This document shows positions 47,524 to 57,713 of a DNA stretch of 64,000 nt, one piece after another. A program made the position numbers and the translations under genes. The number at the start of each line of letters is the position of its first letter. Position 1 is the stretch's first letter. The stretch covers positions 38,332,042-38,396,041 of the forward strand of contig CM060734.1 in assembly GCA_030704615.1 (NCBI GenBank). Direction: 5' to 3'. The stretch is from Takakia lepidozioides. Its lineage: Eukaryota > Streptophyta > Takakiopsida > Takakiales > Takakiaceae. Under the pieces are notes generated by a model. It worked only from the letters and a program-made list of their open reading frames with translations, did no database searches and was not told the origin of the DNA.

Positions 47524-47625
47524 CTATTTTCACAATTTTGGTTGTGTGAGCATATTTTTGTTTCGCTGTAGAAAAATTTGGGAAACAAAAATATGCTCAT
47601 GCAACCAAAATTGTGAAAAACAAAT
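47524..47625. repeat. Foldback (MITE-like) element
   Basis: Arms of about 37 bases with few mismatches face each other: TTCACAATTTTGGTTGTGTG and AGCATATTTTTGTTTC on the left; GAAACAAAAATATGCTCATG and CAACCAAAATTGTGAAAAA on the right. The loop is about 25 bases. It could be a miniature inverted-repeat element. No target duplication is clear. Confidence 0.65.
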
Positions 47626-47724
47626 CAAAGTTGGAAACAAAAACCAAAAAAAAAAAATTGGGCTGGGCTGGGGTCAGGGCATGTCCAGCCCCAAGGGCCC
47701 GCCACTATTTTTCATTTTTTAGCA

Positions 47725-47870
47725 CATGTCCGTTCGGCAACGCCCACTGGGCATTGACAACCTCGACAAATTAGTGCTAATATAAAGTAATGTCGGTAGG
47801 GCATTGTGAACTTGGCATTCACAACCTCGACAAGTTAGTGTTAATTTTAAGTAATGGGCCGGATGACGTG
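47725..47870 (+). repeat. Short tandem duplication
   Basis: GGGCATTGACAACCTCGACAA plus TTAGTGCTAATATAAAGTAATG recurs about 85 bases downstream as GGCATTCACAACCTCGACAA and TTAGTGTTAATTTTAAGTAATG. Confidence 0.55.
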
Positions 47871-47902
47871 CGGATGGATTGCAAGGTGGTTGAGTAAGGG
47901 AT

Positions 47903-48147
47903 CAAGGATTTTCTTTTGTCGAAAGACAATACAATTGATGAAGAGGCATTGTAGATGCTGGCATATATACAAATATATATATATATATAACGCCTTCCGA
48001 AGGGAGCGTAACTTGTGGTGTCACTTCACCACAAGGGTTACTGCCTTCCAGTTGAAAGGTGGACACCTTCATGACAGACCAGACCGTGGTTTGAACCCAC
48101 AACCACATCCAACGTGGTATGTGCCCATTACCACTGGGCTACATGCT
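47903..48147 (-). mobile_element. Second tRNA-derived SINE family
   Basis: The minus strand from 48147 reads GTAGCCCAGTGGTAATGGGC (A-box-like) and then a B box GGTTCAAACC at 48088-48097. A non-tRNA body and a TATATA run (47971-47989) follow. The layout matches a tRNA-headed SINE, and the sequence is unrelated to the 24.3-kb SINE. The 3' limit is approximate. Confidence 0.55.
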
Positions 48148-48616
48148 GGTTGTCGGCATATATACATAGATACTAGGCTGTTCGCGTTGCTCTGCACTAC
48201 TAGCAACGAATTCTGAGAACTACGTTCAATTTTCACAAAAAAGGGGTGAGTCATCCCCACTGTGTTACATGCAGAGATCCCGTGTTTTATTCAATGTTCA
48301 ATTTTCACAAGCTGCATCAATCAATGACAACATACCCCAATACCCTTACATTCACTATATGAACTTTTCAAGCATCCACCGTGGGATTGGATCTTGGTGG
48401 GTTAAGGCTAGCTTTTGACAATATTCATGCAAGTTCGTCAAGGGCTCCATCCAAAGCTACACCACGAGACACAACAAACATGTCCAAATTTAAGATGCTG
48501 AACAAACTTGTGCACAAGCCTGCCCCTCTCATCAAGCTCATTAAATTCGTATTCACTTCCATCTTGAAGCTTTGGAGAAGCTCCACCACCCAAACCCAGA
48601 ATTAGGACATCACTCT

Positions 48617-50308
48617 ATTTACCAAGCACGGGTGTGGTAGGAATGCTTTGGAGACCTATAAGCAAATGCTGCACGAAAGGGTGAAGCCCAACCACATCAC
48701 ATTTGTTTGTGTTTACAATGCGTGTGCAAGCCGGGGAGCTCTGGAAAAGGGGAAAGAGGTTCATGGTGACATCGTCAAAGCTAGAATTGTACCAGATGTC
48801 ATTCTGCAAATTGCTCTGGTGGACATGTATGCCAAATGTGGGTGCATTAAGGATGTGAAGGGAGTTTTCAACACTATGGCTGAACAAGATGTGGTGCCAT
48901 TGGACGCGATGCTTCCAGGGTATGCACAGCAAGAACGTGGTATGGAGGCTTTGAAGACTTATGAACAAATGATAGGAGAAGGGGTGAAGCCCGACCACAT
49001 CACATTTGGGTGGGTTTGCAATGCTTGTGCAAGACTGTCAGCTCTGGAAAGGGGCAAAGAAGTCCATGGCGACATCTTCAGAGCTGGAATTGTACCAACT
49101 GTCATTCTGAACAATACCCTGGTGGACATGGGGTCATTGCAAGGTATGCACAGCAGGGACGTGCTTTGGAGACCTATGAGCAAATGATGTGCAACGGGGT
49201 GAAGCCCGACCACATCACGTTTGTGTGCGTTTGCAGTGCGTGTGCAAGCCTGACAGCCCTGGAAAAGGGCGAAGAGGTGCATGGCGACATCGTCAGAGCT
49301 GGAATTGTACCAGATGTGATCCGAACTCTTCCCCTGGGGACATGTTGCCAAATGGGGTGCATGGAGGATGCAAAGGGAGTGTTCGACAATATGGCTGAAT
49401 GAGATGTGGCGTCGTGGAATGCAATGATCGCAAGATATGCACAACATGGTTGTCATAGGGAGGTCCTGCAACTATTTGAAGGAATGCAAAAGAACGGCTT
49501 GAAGCAGTATGTGTTCTCTCTGCATGCATCCACACTGGCCTTTTGAATGAAGGTAGACGCTACTTCGATTCCCTGATTTAAGATCATGGTGTCACTCCGA
49601 TAGTATAACACTTTGGCTGCATGGTGGACCTTCTTGGACGTGCGGGACAATTGGATGAGGCAGTGGACCTGATTAATAAAATGCCAATCAATCCAGATGT
49701 TGTGGTGTGGAAGGCCTTGTTTAGTGCCGTAGAATCCATGACAATGTAAGATGGCTCAACGTGCGGCAACATCTATCCTCAAGTGGGATGAACAGGATGT
49801 CACGACTTTGTTGCTATCAAACATCTATGCTGCAGCTGGCATGTGGGTTTGATACTGTAAAGGTGAAAGAATGATGAAGGTCAGAGGGTTGAAAAAGAGC
49901 CGGCTCGCTCCTGCGTTGAGGTTTGCAACAGGGTGCACACCTTCGTTGTAGATGACAAGTTGCATCTAGAATAGGAAATCCAATGCTGAGCTGAGAAGAT
50001 TGGTCTGGGAAGATGAAGGAAGCGGGTATGTGCCTGACAACGCTTTTTGTATTGCATGATGTGGGGAGGAGGAAAAGAAATTTTCTCTTTGCCACCACAG
50101 TGAGAAGCTAGCCATTGGTTTTGGGCTGATCAGCATGACCCCTAGACGGCCTCTCCGTCTCATCAAGAATCTTCGAGTGTTGTTGTTGACTGCCACACCT
50201 CCACCAAATTCATCTCAAAGATTGTTGGCCGAGCACTTGTTATACGGGACGCTAACCGCTTTCACCACTTTGAAGATGGGATTTGTTCTTGTGGTGATTA
50301 CTGGTGAG
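48617..50308 (+). pseudogene. PPR-DYW pseudogene
   Basis: This is a decayed relative of the 29.9-kb gene. Two and a half triplets are readable at 48640-49120 (ITFVCVYNACASRGALEKGK, VDMYAKCGCIKDVKGVFNTM). A frameshifted triplet follows at 49189-49400 (CVCSACASLTALEKGEEVHG). After a stop come the P2-L2-S2-E parts ([37 protein letters not shown]). The DYW end has [13 protein letters not shown], then [18 protein letters not shown] and CSCGDYW, which finishes at about 50308. Several stops and frameshifts rule out a functional protein. It shares the subfamily words KGVFNTMAE and RGMEAL with the fragments at 8.2-8.7 and 51.0-51.4 kb. Confidence 0.85.
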
Positions 50309-50554
50309 ATGGTCTTCTTGGGAAATAGATGTGAGTGTCTTGCTTCATTCATTGATCTGTGACATAGCTACTCACACCATCCACCATTTCCCAAAAGTAT
50401 TGACCATGATGTACAGTTGAGGCATTTCCTGTGCCATAAATCCATTGGAAATGATAGTGGGGTCTACCCGGCATAGGTGGGAAGTCGGCCCATGATTGCA
50501 CTTGACTGAAGGGGTGATTTTTTACTGATTCTGGTGACAGTGGATGGAAAACAT

Positions 50555-51405
50555 GATCAAACATCGTTGAGGCATTCTGTTAACACTTGGTGAGCATCCA
50601 TGATGCTCCCACACTTAACATACATGTTGACAAAGGAGTTGAGTAGAAAAAAAAATTGACGTGAATCCACTTTGGATAATGTGAGTGTGCACCTGCTTTC
50701 CAGCTTCCAGACCTCCCATCTGGATGCACTTAAGCAAGAGATAAGCATACGTATTTGAATCTGCTGAAATGCCTCCTTGGTTTGTAGTCTGTAGAGCCTC
50801 TGCCAGTCTGCCTATCGCACGAAGTATTTTCACATGCCCAGAAGTGCCAGAAGAGGTATTGTGGACTCCCTCTTGATCCTCTTTCAGAAGCTGTGGCCCC
50901 ATGAGGTGCCTGATGTCATCAACTGTGCCGCTGCAACAACTATTGCATTCAGTTGACCATCTACCATATAAAGGTGATATTGTCCGGCTTCAAGCCGTTC
51001 TTTTACATTCCTTCAAATAGTTGCAGGACCTCCCTATGACAACCATGTTGGGCATATCCTGCGATCATTGAATTCCACGACACCACATTTCGTTCAGTCA
51101 TCCTGTCGAACACTCCCTTTGCATCCTCGATGTACTCATATTTGACATACAGGTCCAGCAGGGCAGTGTTCAGGATGACATCTGGTACAAATCCAGCTTT
51201 GACGATGTCACCATGGACCTCATTGCACCTTTCCAAGGCTGCTAGGCTTGCACAAGTATTGCAAACGCAAACAAATGTGATGTGGTTGGGCTTCACCCTT
51301 TCGCACATCAATTGCTCATAGGTCTCTAAAGCCTCCATCCCGCCCCTTGTTGTGCATATCTTGCAATCATCGCACTCCACGACACCACATTTCTTTCAGC
51401 CATAC
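50555..51405 (-). pseudogene. PPR pseudogene fragments, opposite strand, order shuffled
   Basis: On the minus strand 51380-51003 encodes triplet sequence (ITFVCVCNTCASLAALERC, then [18 protein letters not shown]). Further along, 50902-50557 encodes an N-terminal region (AIGRLAEALQTTNQGGISAD, then GLEAGKQVHTHIIQSGF and LVNMYVKCGSIMDAHQV), which in an intact gene comes first. The order is therefore rearranged. The 51405 edge breaks inside the NTMAER motif, where unrelated sequence starting TGTCTGTCATGG begins. Confidence 0.75.
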
Positions 51406-52020
51406 TGTCTGTCATGGTTTTAGTCATGGTTATCTAGAATTACCTACTTCTAGTTAACTAGGACATTTTAGATATTTATATTTATATTTTGTGTGTTGGG
51501 ACTTCATTTGGTCTCACATGCCAAGTGAGATGTCGAGCCTCACTTGGGACATGAGGATAGGTTTTCCACTTGTGAGGATGGAGGAAGCTCATCTTCTTGT
51601 AGTTGAGCCTCCATGAGTCTTTCTCACCTCCATAGCTCTAGGTATTGAGAGGGAGTGTGGTGAGGGCTTTGTAGGGTGGATTCCCTTAGCAAGGGTGCCC
51701 TTGGCTTGACTTAGTTTATGTGATTGAGTGGATTCATGAGTGGAGGGTTTCCATTATGTTCACTTCCATTATCACTACAAGAAGATCACCTTATGCTTGT
51801 GAGTGTGGAGTGTAAGGATAGTTTTGCACTTGTGTTGGTGTACACCAAGGAGTGAGCAAGCTAGGGAAAGCTCAGATATCTCACAAGGCTTGCAAAGTGT
51901 TGCAAGGGACATTGTGTTTGCATTGCATCAAAGAGGTGGAGAGCTCAAGGAGAGAGCTCTTGAGTTACAAGACTTTATTGCAGGGAGAAAGCTTGTGTGT
52001 GTGGAAGCAAAAGGTTTGAA
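51405..52020 (+). other. Possible LTR or element end inside PPR pseudogene
   Basis: The sequence starts with TG exactly where the PPR fragment is interrupted and leads to the reverse-transcriptase remnant at 52028. A CACTACAAGAAGATCACC word at about 51774 resembles a CACTA terminus. No second LTR was found, so the nature of this stretch is open. Confidence 0.3.
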
Positions 52021-52027
52021 AGTTTGA

Positions 52028-52715
52028 GAAGAATGAGAAGGACGGATCATTACGCATGTGTGTCGACTATCGCGGTCTCAACAAAGTCACAATCAAGAAT
52101 CGTTATCCGTTGCCGCTGATTTCTGGGCTTCTCAACCAGCTGGGACGAGCAAAGATTTTCAGCAAAATCAACTTGAGATGAGCTTATAACCTTGTACAGA
52201 TAAAAGAAGGAGACGAATGGAAAATAGCTTTTCGAGCAAGGTATGGACATTTTGAATACAGTGTTATGCCTTTCGGTCTTACAAATGCTCCAGCAATTTT
52301 CCAACATATGATGAATGACATCTTTCGAGAATTTTTAGATGACTTTGTAGTCATCTATTTGGACGACATTTTGATATTTTCACAGAATGAAGAAAAACAT
52401 GGCCGCCATGTACGCCTTGTCCTTGATAAATTAAGAGAAAAATGACTATATGCCAAGTTGGAGAAATGTCTTTTCCATCAATCTAAGGTCGAATTTCTGG
52501 GCTACATTATTTCCGACAAATGCGTCTTTATGGATCAGAAGAAAATACAGACCATCATCGAGTGGATTAAACCAACTTCGGTCCGAGATGTACAATGTTT
52601 TCTGGGCTTTGCAAATTTCTATAGAATCTTCATCAATAATTACTCCAAAATTGTTGCACCATTGACACGACTCACAGGGAAGAGAAGGCTGAACAGGCAT
52701 TTACAACGGCTCCTA
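52028..52715 (+). pseudogene. Ty3/gypsy reverse-transcriptase remnant
   Basis: The plus strand encodes part of a plant Metaviridae pol: a [20 protein letters not shown] block, [13 protein letters not shown], the active site [11 protein letters not shown], and FLGYIISDKCV with FLGFANFYRIFI of the connection region. In-frame TGA codons interrupt it near 52178 and 52443. There is no gag, protease, RNase H or integrase nearby. The remnant ends where the GTAGCTACGGCGTGAGC repeat begins. Confidence 0.9.
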
Positions 52716-52726
52716 TACTGGTCAGC

Positions 52727-52895
52727 GTAGCTACGGCGTGAGCCCAGCCCCGTGAGCCTGGGAGCTGAGCTCACGTTCAAGCTTTGAAGCGTGAGCTGAG
52801 CTCACGCTTCAGGGAAGCGTGAGCGGCATGAATCTGCTGGAGAAGCAGGTCCTATAGGCGAGGATTGCAGGAAGAGGGCCTATTACCGTGGACAA
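52727..52895 (+). repeat. GTAGCTACGGCGTGAGCC dispersed repeat
   Basis: It shares GTAGCTACGGCGTGAGC, GAAGCAGGTCCTATAGGCGA and TATTACCGTGGA(C/A) with the copy at 21487. Internally it has inverted GTGAGCTGAGCTCAC words. Confidence 0.65.
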
Positions 52896-53154
52896 AACAA
52901 AGGAGGCCACCATGCACCATGTCTGCAATGCGTGCCAAAAAAGAGGAATATGTAAACATGTCAGATTTGAGCTCAGAATGATTGACACAGTTTATTTCAA
53001 TTCACAGAGAGACGCTTACAATGAATCGCAAGTGCATTTGCCCTCACAAGTGAACGAAATGTATATGTTTGTCATAAAATGAAAAGTCTTCACACGGCAA
53101 CCTGGAAACCAGCATGGGAAGCGGGCATGGCTCGTATGTGTTCAAAGAGAAGTT

Positions 53155-56100
53155 GGCGGAGCTCTACGCGAGGTGTCCCGCTGCAGAAGGGTGATGACTT
53201 CTCCGTAGCCTAGTGTGGCTTGGTGAATGAATTGGTCTCTCTTACCGTCGCAACACATAATTACAAGGTATATGTAATATTGATGCTTGCAGGGGACCCA
53301 CTTCCCTCTCATGCGAGAGCGCCCTCACGCATCGTTACAAAATCCGGACAAGTGCACGATGGGAAATTCCCAATGGTAACTTGATATTCTTTGGCATGAA
53401 GAACTGAGCCAATTGACAGCACTGTGTAAATCCGTCCATACCCCGGGGAAGGGACTTCGGTGATACGAGCCACCGTAGCCTGCAAAATTCTAGCCGATTC
53501 CATCTTGCATTCGTGATCTGCACCCGAAGCAACACGGCGCACTGTTTTTCCATCTCTTTTTGTTGGGTGGGAGTTGGCACCGGGTGGAGGCATTGTCGGA
53601 GCATGTGGCACATCTGTGCCGACAGTGCATAAGGGCACCACCCGGGACCGTGCAAGACAAAACCCTCCCTCCTCCAGCATGCTTATCTCGGTTGAGGACA
53701 GCGATGTCCCAATTTGCACAGGCCAAATTGCGGGGGAGGGGGCTTCATTATCACGGAAGGACGAACTGTTCCCTTCACGCATCGTGCCATATCGTCTGGG
53801 CAGAACCAAAACTTGTGCTCTTTTGACTCCCCACTATGATAAGGTCGGAACAACCCTGTGAATGTTGGAGCTGGAGTCCCCCTGGAGCCTTTGCATATTT
53901 TTGATTTGCATTTCTTGAAAAGAGGGGTCCGAATTGCCATGCAAGCCACTCTAGATCCTGGTGGGGTGCGTTCTATATGCCAGTCACTATCAATGCAATC
54001 AGATTCCTGCACCATGGCCACCACCTCCTCCAATGGGATTTCCGCTGCTATGCTTGCATGTTCCGCACCTGCTCCACAGGAGGAGGACCCACCTGGGAAG
54101 GGGCCGGCACAGGACTTAGTCTGCACTGGAGACACCTTTGGCACAGAGAAATTGACCCTGTCTGGCCTATGGGAATCTCCATCTGACCCTGGAAGAGTGT
54201 TTAATTTCCTTTTGCATGATCCAAATCTTTCCTCGCCTTCCAAATGGGGGAGCCTGGATTGCAGAGGGGAACCTTCAGTGCACCTGTTTAGAGCTCTGGC
54301 CATCTTTGACGGGTCTCCGGACCTACTCGCAGCCCTTAGCATCAACAAAGTCGAATCGGGGCCCTTCCCTCCACCCCGTCCCATCAGAAAAAACCCGGTA
54401 CCTGGTTTGTTGTGTAAGTGCCCGCACCATGTCATCAGCAGTGGCCACATACAAGTCACGACCTGCTTTGGTAGACTGTTGCATCCAGGCGTTGTGAACA
54501 GTCTCTGCCAAATTACACGATGGCATGTCGGCCAAGTCCTCCAAGGACATGTCCTGCAGGAGGCATTGCATGGAAATGTGAGGAAGGAAAAGAAATGGTA
54601 GAGGTTATTCAAGTGACAATCGAACAACCCCAAATGAACAGGCACGATGCAAAGTGCAATTTGTGTTTAAGGAAAACTTGTGAGGCTTACCGTCGTCATG
54701 AAAGCTCCCCACTGTCTGTACCTGAAGTGCCAGAAAACCAACCAGTCCTCCAACTCCTTCAGGTGGATACCTGTAGCAGCACCAGCGGAGAACCACCAAG
54801 CCCGGATTGCCTGGTAAGTGCTCTCTGCTTCTCCCATTGAGGTGGCATTCTTGTACTTCAGACAGAGCCTTCTATGCTCCAACTGAAGGTCAGGGCGAAT
54901 GCAGCGCTTTGTATGACGTGCCAGAGATTGACTCCAATGGAAGAGGCATGTGCGCTCCCTATTTTCCATGGGGACCTTAGGATCCCCAGAACCAAACACG
55001 CGCCGCACTGCATTGAAATTTGCCTGTGCACTATCAGCCATGAAGCCCGCAAAGTTTGTGTTCTGTATTCCATTGCGCTGCATGACGGTCAGGAGGGATT
55101 CCACATGAGCATCTGGGATTCAGTGTCCTCCGACTGCATATCACAAATTGCTATGGAGAGCACACGCTGGTACGCTGGATCATACACATGGCACGCCATG
55201 GTTGTCCAACCCTTCACCCGTTTGCAGTGATCAAACATTAACCAACATTTAGCCAAATCTCCTCCAGGTTGCATTCGGCGGACAATGCTCACACCCTGCC
55301 TTGGCCCACAGCGGACATCTTGAACAAATACACTTTGGACGAGCCCTGGCCAGGGAACATACTGTTTTGAATGAATTCATAGCGACTCCTCCGTTTGAGG
55401 TCCATAATGTTGTCCATGAATCCAGCAGTGCCTGTGCCCATTCTGAGTGCATTCACCTGGTTTCGAATATTGGGAGAGCTCAACACGGAGAAATGGTCCA
55501 TGACTGCCTCAAGGGAATCTGCATCCAGCATTGGCTGTGTCGAATCCCCTTCACCCAGTATGTGTTTTTCCAGGAATGCCTTGCTAGCTGCAAGCGCTAT
55601 AGCAGAAGGTGTTGCAGAAGGGGCATTATGGAACTCTTGCTTCAGTAGATTTCTAGCGATGTCCACGCTATCCCTGCAACTCCCTTTGGACACAGGATGC
55701 TCGTGTGCACCCATATGAATGCAGGCACGAGTCATTGTCTTGCATCGATGTGCCACCTGATACATACGAGCGTGGCAAACAGAAACACAGGACGGGGAAA
55801 GTTTGCAGAACCTGCACACAAAAGTATTGGTATTGGGAGGTGCAAGCCCTGGGGTGAAAGGATTCAGGGGCACACCTTCCCACTCACTTTCGTTTGGCTG
55901 AGCGCTGTTTCTCAGCCGAGGGCAAGAAATATTCAGGCACTTGCAATGCCCAACGCAAACCGACCTCCGAAATTTCAAGCCAATGTCGTTATGGATGTTC
56001 GAAGTTTTTGTCCTGCACCAAGGATGTCCGTCATGTTTCTTGTCCATGCCCTGCAGAAGCCCAGCCAGTCCACTGGAAGACGTGGGAGGGTTGAGCTCAA

Positions 56101-56708
56101 ACAAGATGTCCCCATCAAACTGAGCTGGCACGTATTGAACACGTTGCACTGGAAGGGACTCCCAATCAACAAAACGTAGCTCGCTTGCACCCAGGCACAC
56201 CTGCGAGGGCTTTCAATTTTGGAATGACACTTGTTATCTCGCGCAATTCGTCATCATCCAATAAGGGAGTTTGCACTGGCGGAGGAATCTCAGAAACATC
56301 CTCCGAGGACGAGTCCGAAAGAGTAACGAAGGTAGTGGATGTGCTCACCTCTTGTTTCACAGGAACTGTGCCCTTCTGTTGCACGACCGATGCTGCAGTG
56401 CCAGGGGTAACGACTGATCCTGCTGATTGTCTTCTCTCTTTTCCAAGGACACGGTATGTTCCTGGAAGGACTCTCCACTTCCTTCCACACTCGCCAACCA
56501 AGGGTTTCTCCAAGTGCCCAGAATCCAAATTCCCATCCTCGTCATACACCTCTTTCTGAACAAGCAGAGAACCCAACTCCAGCGGGAACACTGTAACCAG
56601 CTCATCCTCATGAACAACTGCATACCCATCGTCGTCTGCAGTGGCAGTCAGTGGAAGAGTACCTGCATTGGAATGGAATCGAGCGAGTGCATCTCGCTCC
56701 CTCGACAT
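53155..56708 (-). pseudogene. GCM/WRKY-like finger and SWIM MULE transposase, copy B
   Basis: This is the most complete copy, read right to left. From MSRERDALARFHSN at 56708 there is an acidic Ser-rich region (SSSEDVSEIPPP). Then: RFVDWESLPVQRVQYVPAQF; a Cys/His finger KHDGHPWCRTKTSNIH with C..HCKCLNISC (WRKY-GCM1 type); SPNIRNQVNALRMGTG; MFDHCKRVKGWTTMACHVYD with IAICDMQSED (first Asp region); FAGFMADSAQANFNAVRRVF and CLFHWSQSL; WHFRYRQWGAFM; GRDLYVATADDMVRAL; and the SWIM finger, NFPSCTCPDF continuing in another frame as GKWVPCKHQYYIY. Frames change near 56190, 55290 and 53320 and between blocks. Some changes are probable introns, others frameshifts. It is probably not active. No terminal inverted repeats were recognised. 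Confidence 0.75.
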
Positions 56709-57707
56709 GTTTTCCAGCACTGAACGAAACTGCCGATGCAGAACGGAATCCCCGAACTGAGAGCCCGTAATTATCGAAAGTGGAAATACCACCAGCAAAC
56801 TGAGGTCAACAAGGGTAGCACCAAACCCAAGGCTGCCGGCGATGCATGCCAAGGATGTAGGGATGACGTGCACATTCACCTCCCACCAACCAGAAAAACG
56901 GTTTTGAAAGACCAGAGCCACAAGAAGCCGTACTGTTTTTGGATGGAAAACAAACCCTGAAATTGACATGAAACCATCCATTATGAAATGACGGCAACAA
57001 CCCTGGAGAGCAGTAAAACAGGAAGATCCGATTGTAATGAGATTGTGTTGCGCCAGAATAGCACAGAACAAACACCGACACTTCAAGAGATACCTCGCAC
57101 GAATGTGTGCAACACATGGTCATATCCGACACAATCCTTTATACCGAATGACCCCGGGGTCACGGTCACGGCATAAAAAAAAACCACAGGGCATGCAGCA
57201 CAACACACGTGGATGCATATGTGAAGCATAACAATTATTGCGAATCTGGAAGAACTGCTCGGAATTGAAAAAGCACTACATTTCTACGGCGCATTCGAAT
57301 TTGAAAGAAGGCAAGGAGGCCGCCATGTATTGGCAGGCGGCGAAGCACATCTGACATATATCGCAAATGCATGCAACGGATATTCTTTTTCTTCGGCGCT
57401 TTATTAGCTGGGTAATACAAAGACGACAAAATGGATGAATTCCGTTCGCACACAATATCAACACCCGCATCCAAATACGGTTGACAACGTCATTTTTATT
57501 TTTGTTACTCATGGTAAAACTTGTTGCAAACGTCAAACTGGAGAGCTCCAGGGGCATCGTGGGGAGCCCTTGTTTCCAGCGGAGGAGAAAGAGAAGGAAG
57601 TCATTATACTTCACGAGTTCTAGAAACAGGAATAGAGCTAGATATAGAATGAGGATGGAAAGAGTGGAGGAAGAGGAAAAGGAGGAAGAAGAGGAATACA
57701 GGAAAGT
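56709..57707. other. Spacer between copy B and copy 3
   Basis: Two genes diverge from this stretch, MULE copy B leftwards and the copy 3 family gene rightwards. It should contain both 5' regions. Purine-rich GAGGAAGAGGAAAAGGAGGA sequence immediately precedes the copy 3 start. No other gene is supported. Confidence 0.35.
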
Positions 57708-57713
57708 GTGGCG

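Noticed and set aside
53858-54601. Plus-strand open frame of 247 codons
   Set aside because: It is antisense to the copy B transposase, whose minus-strand blocks match copy A.
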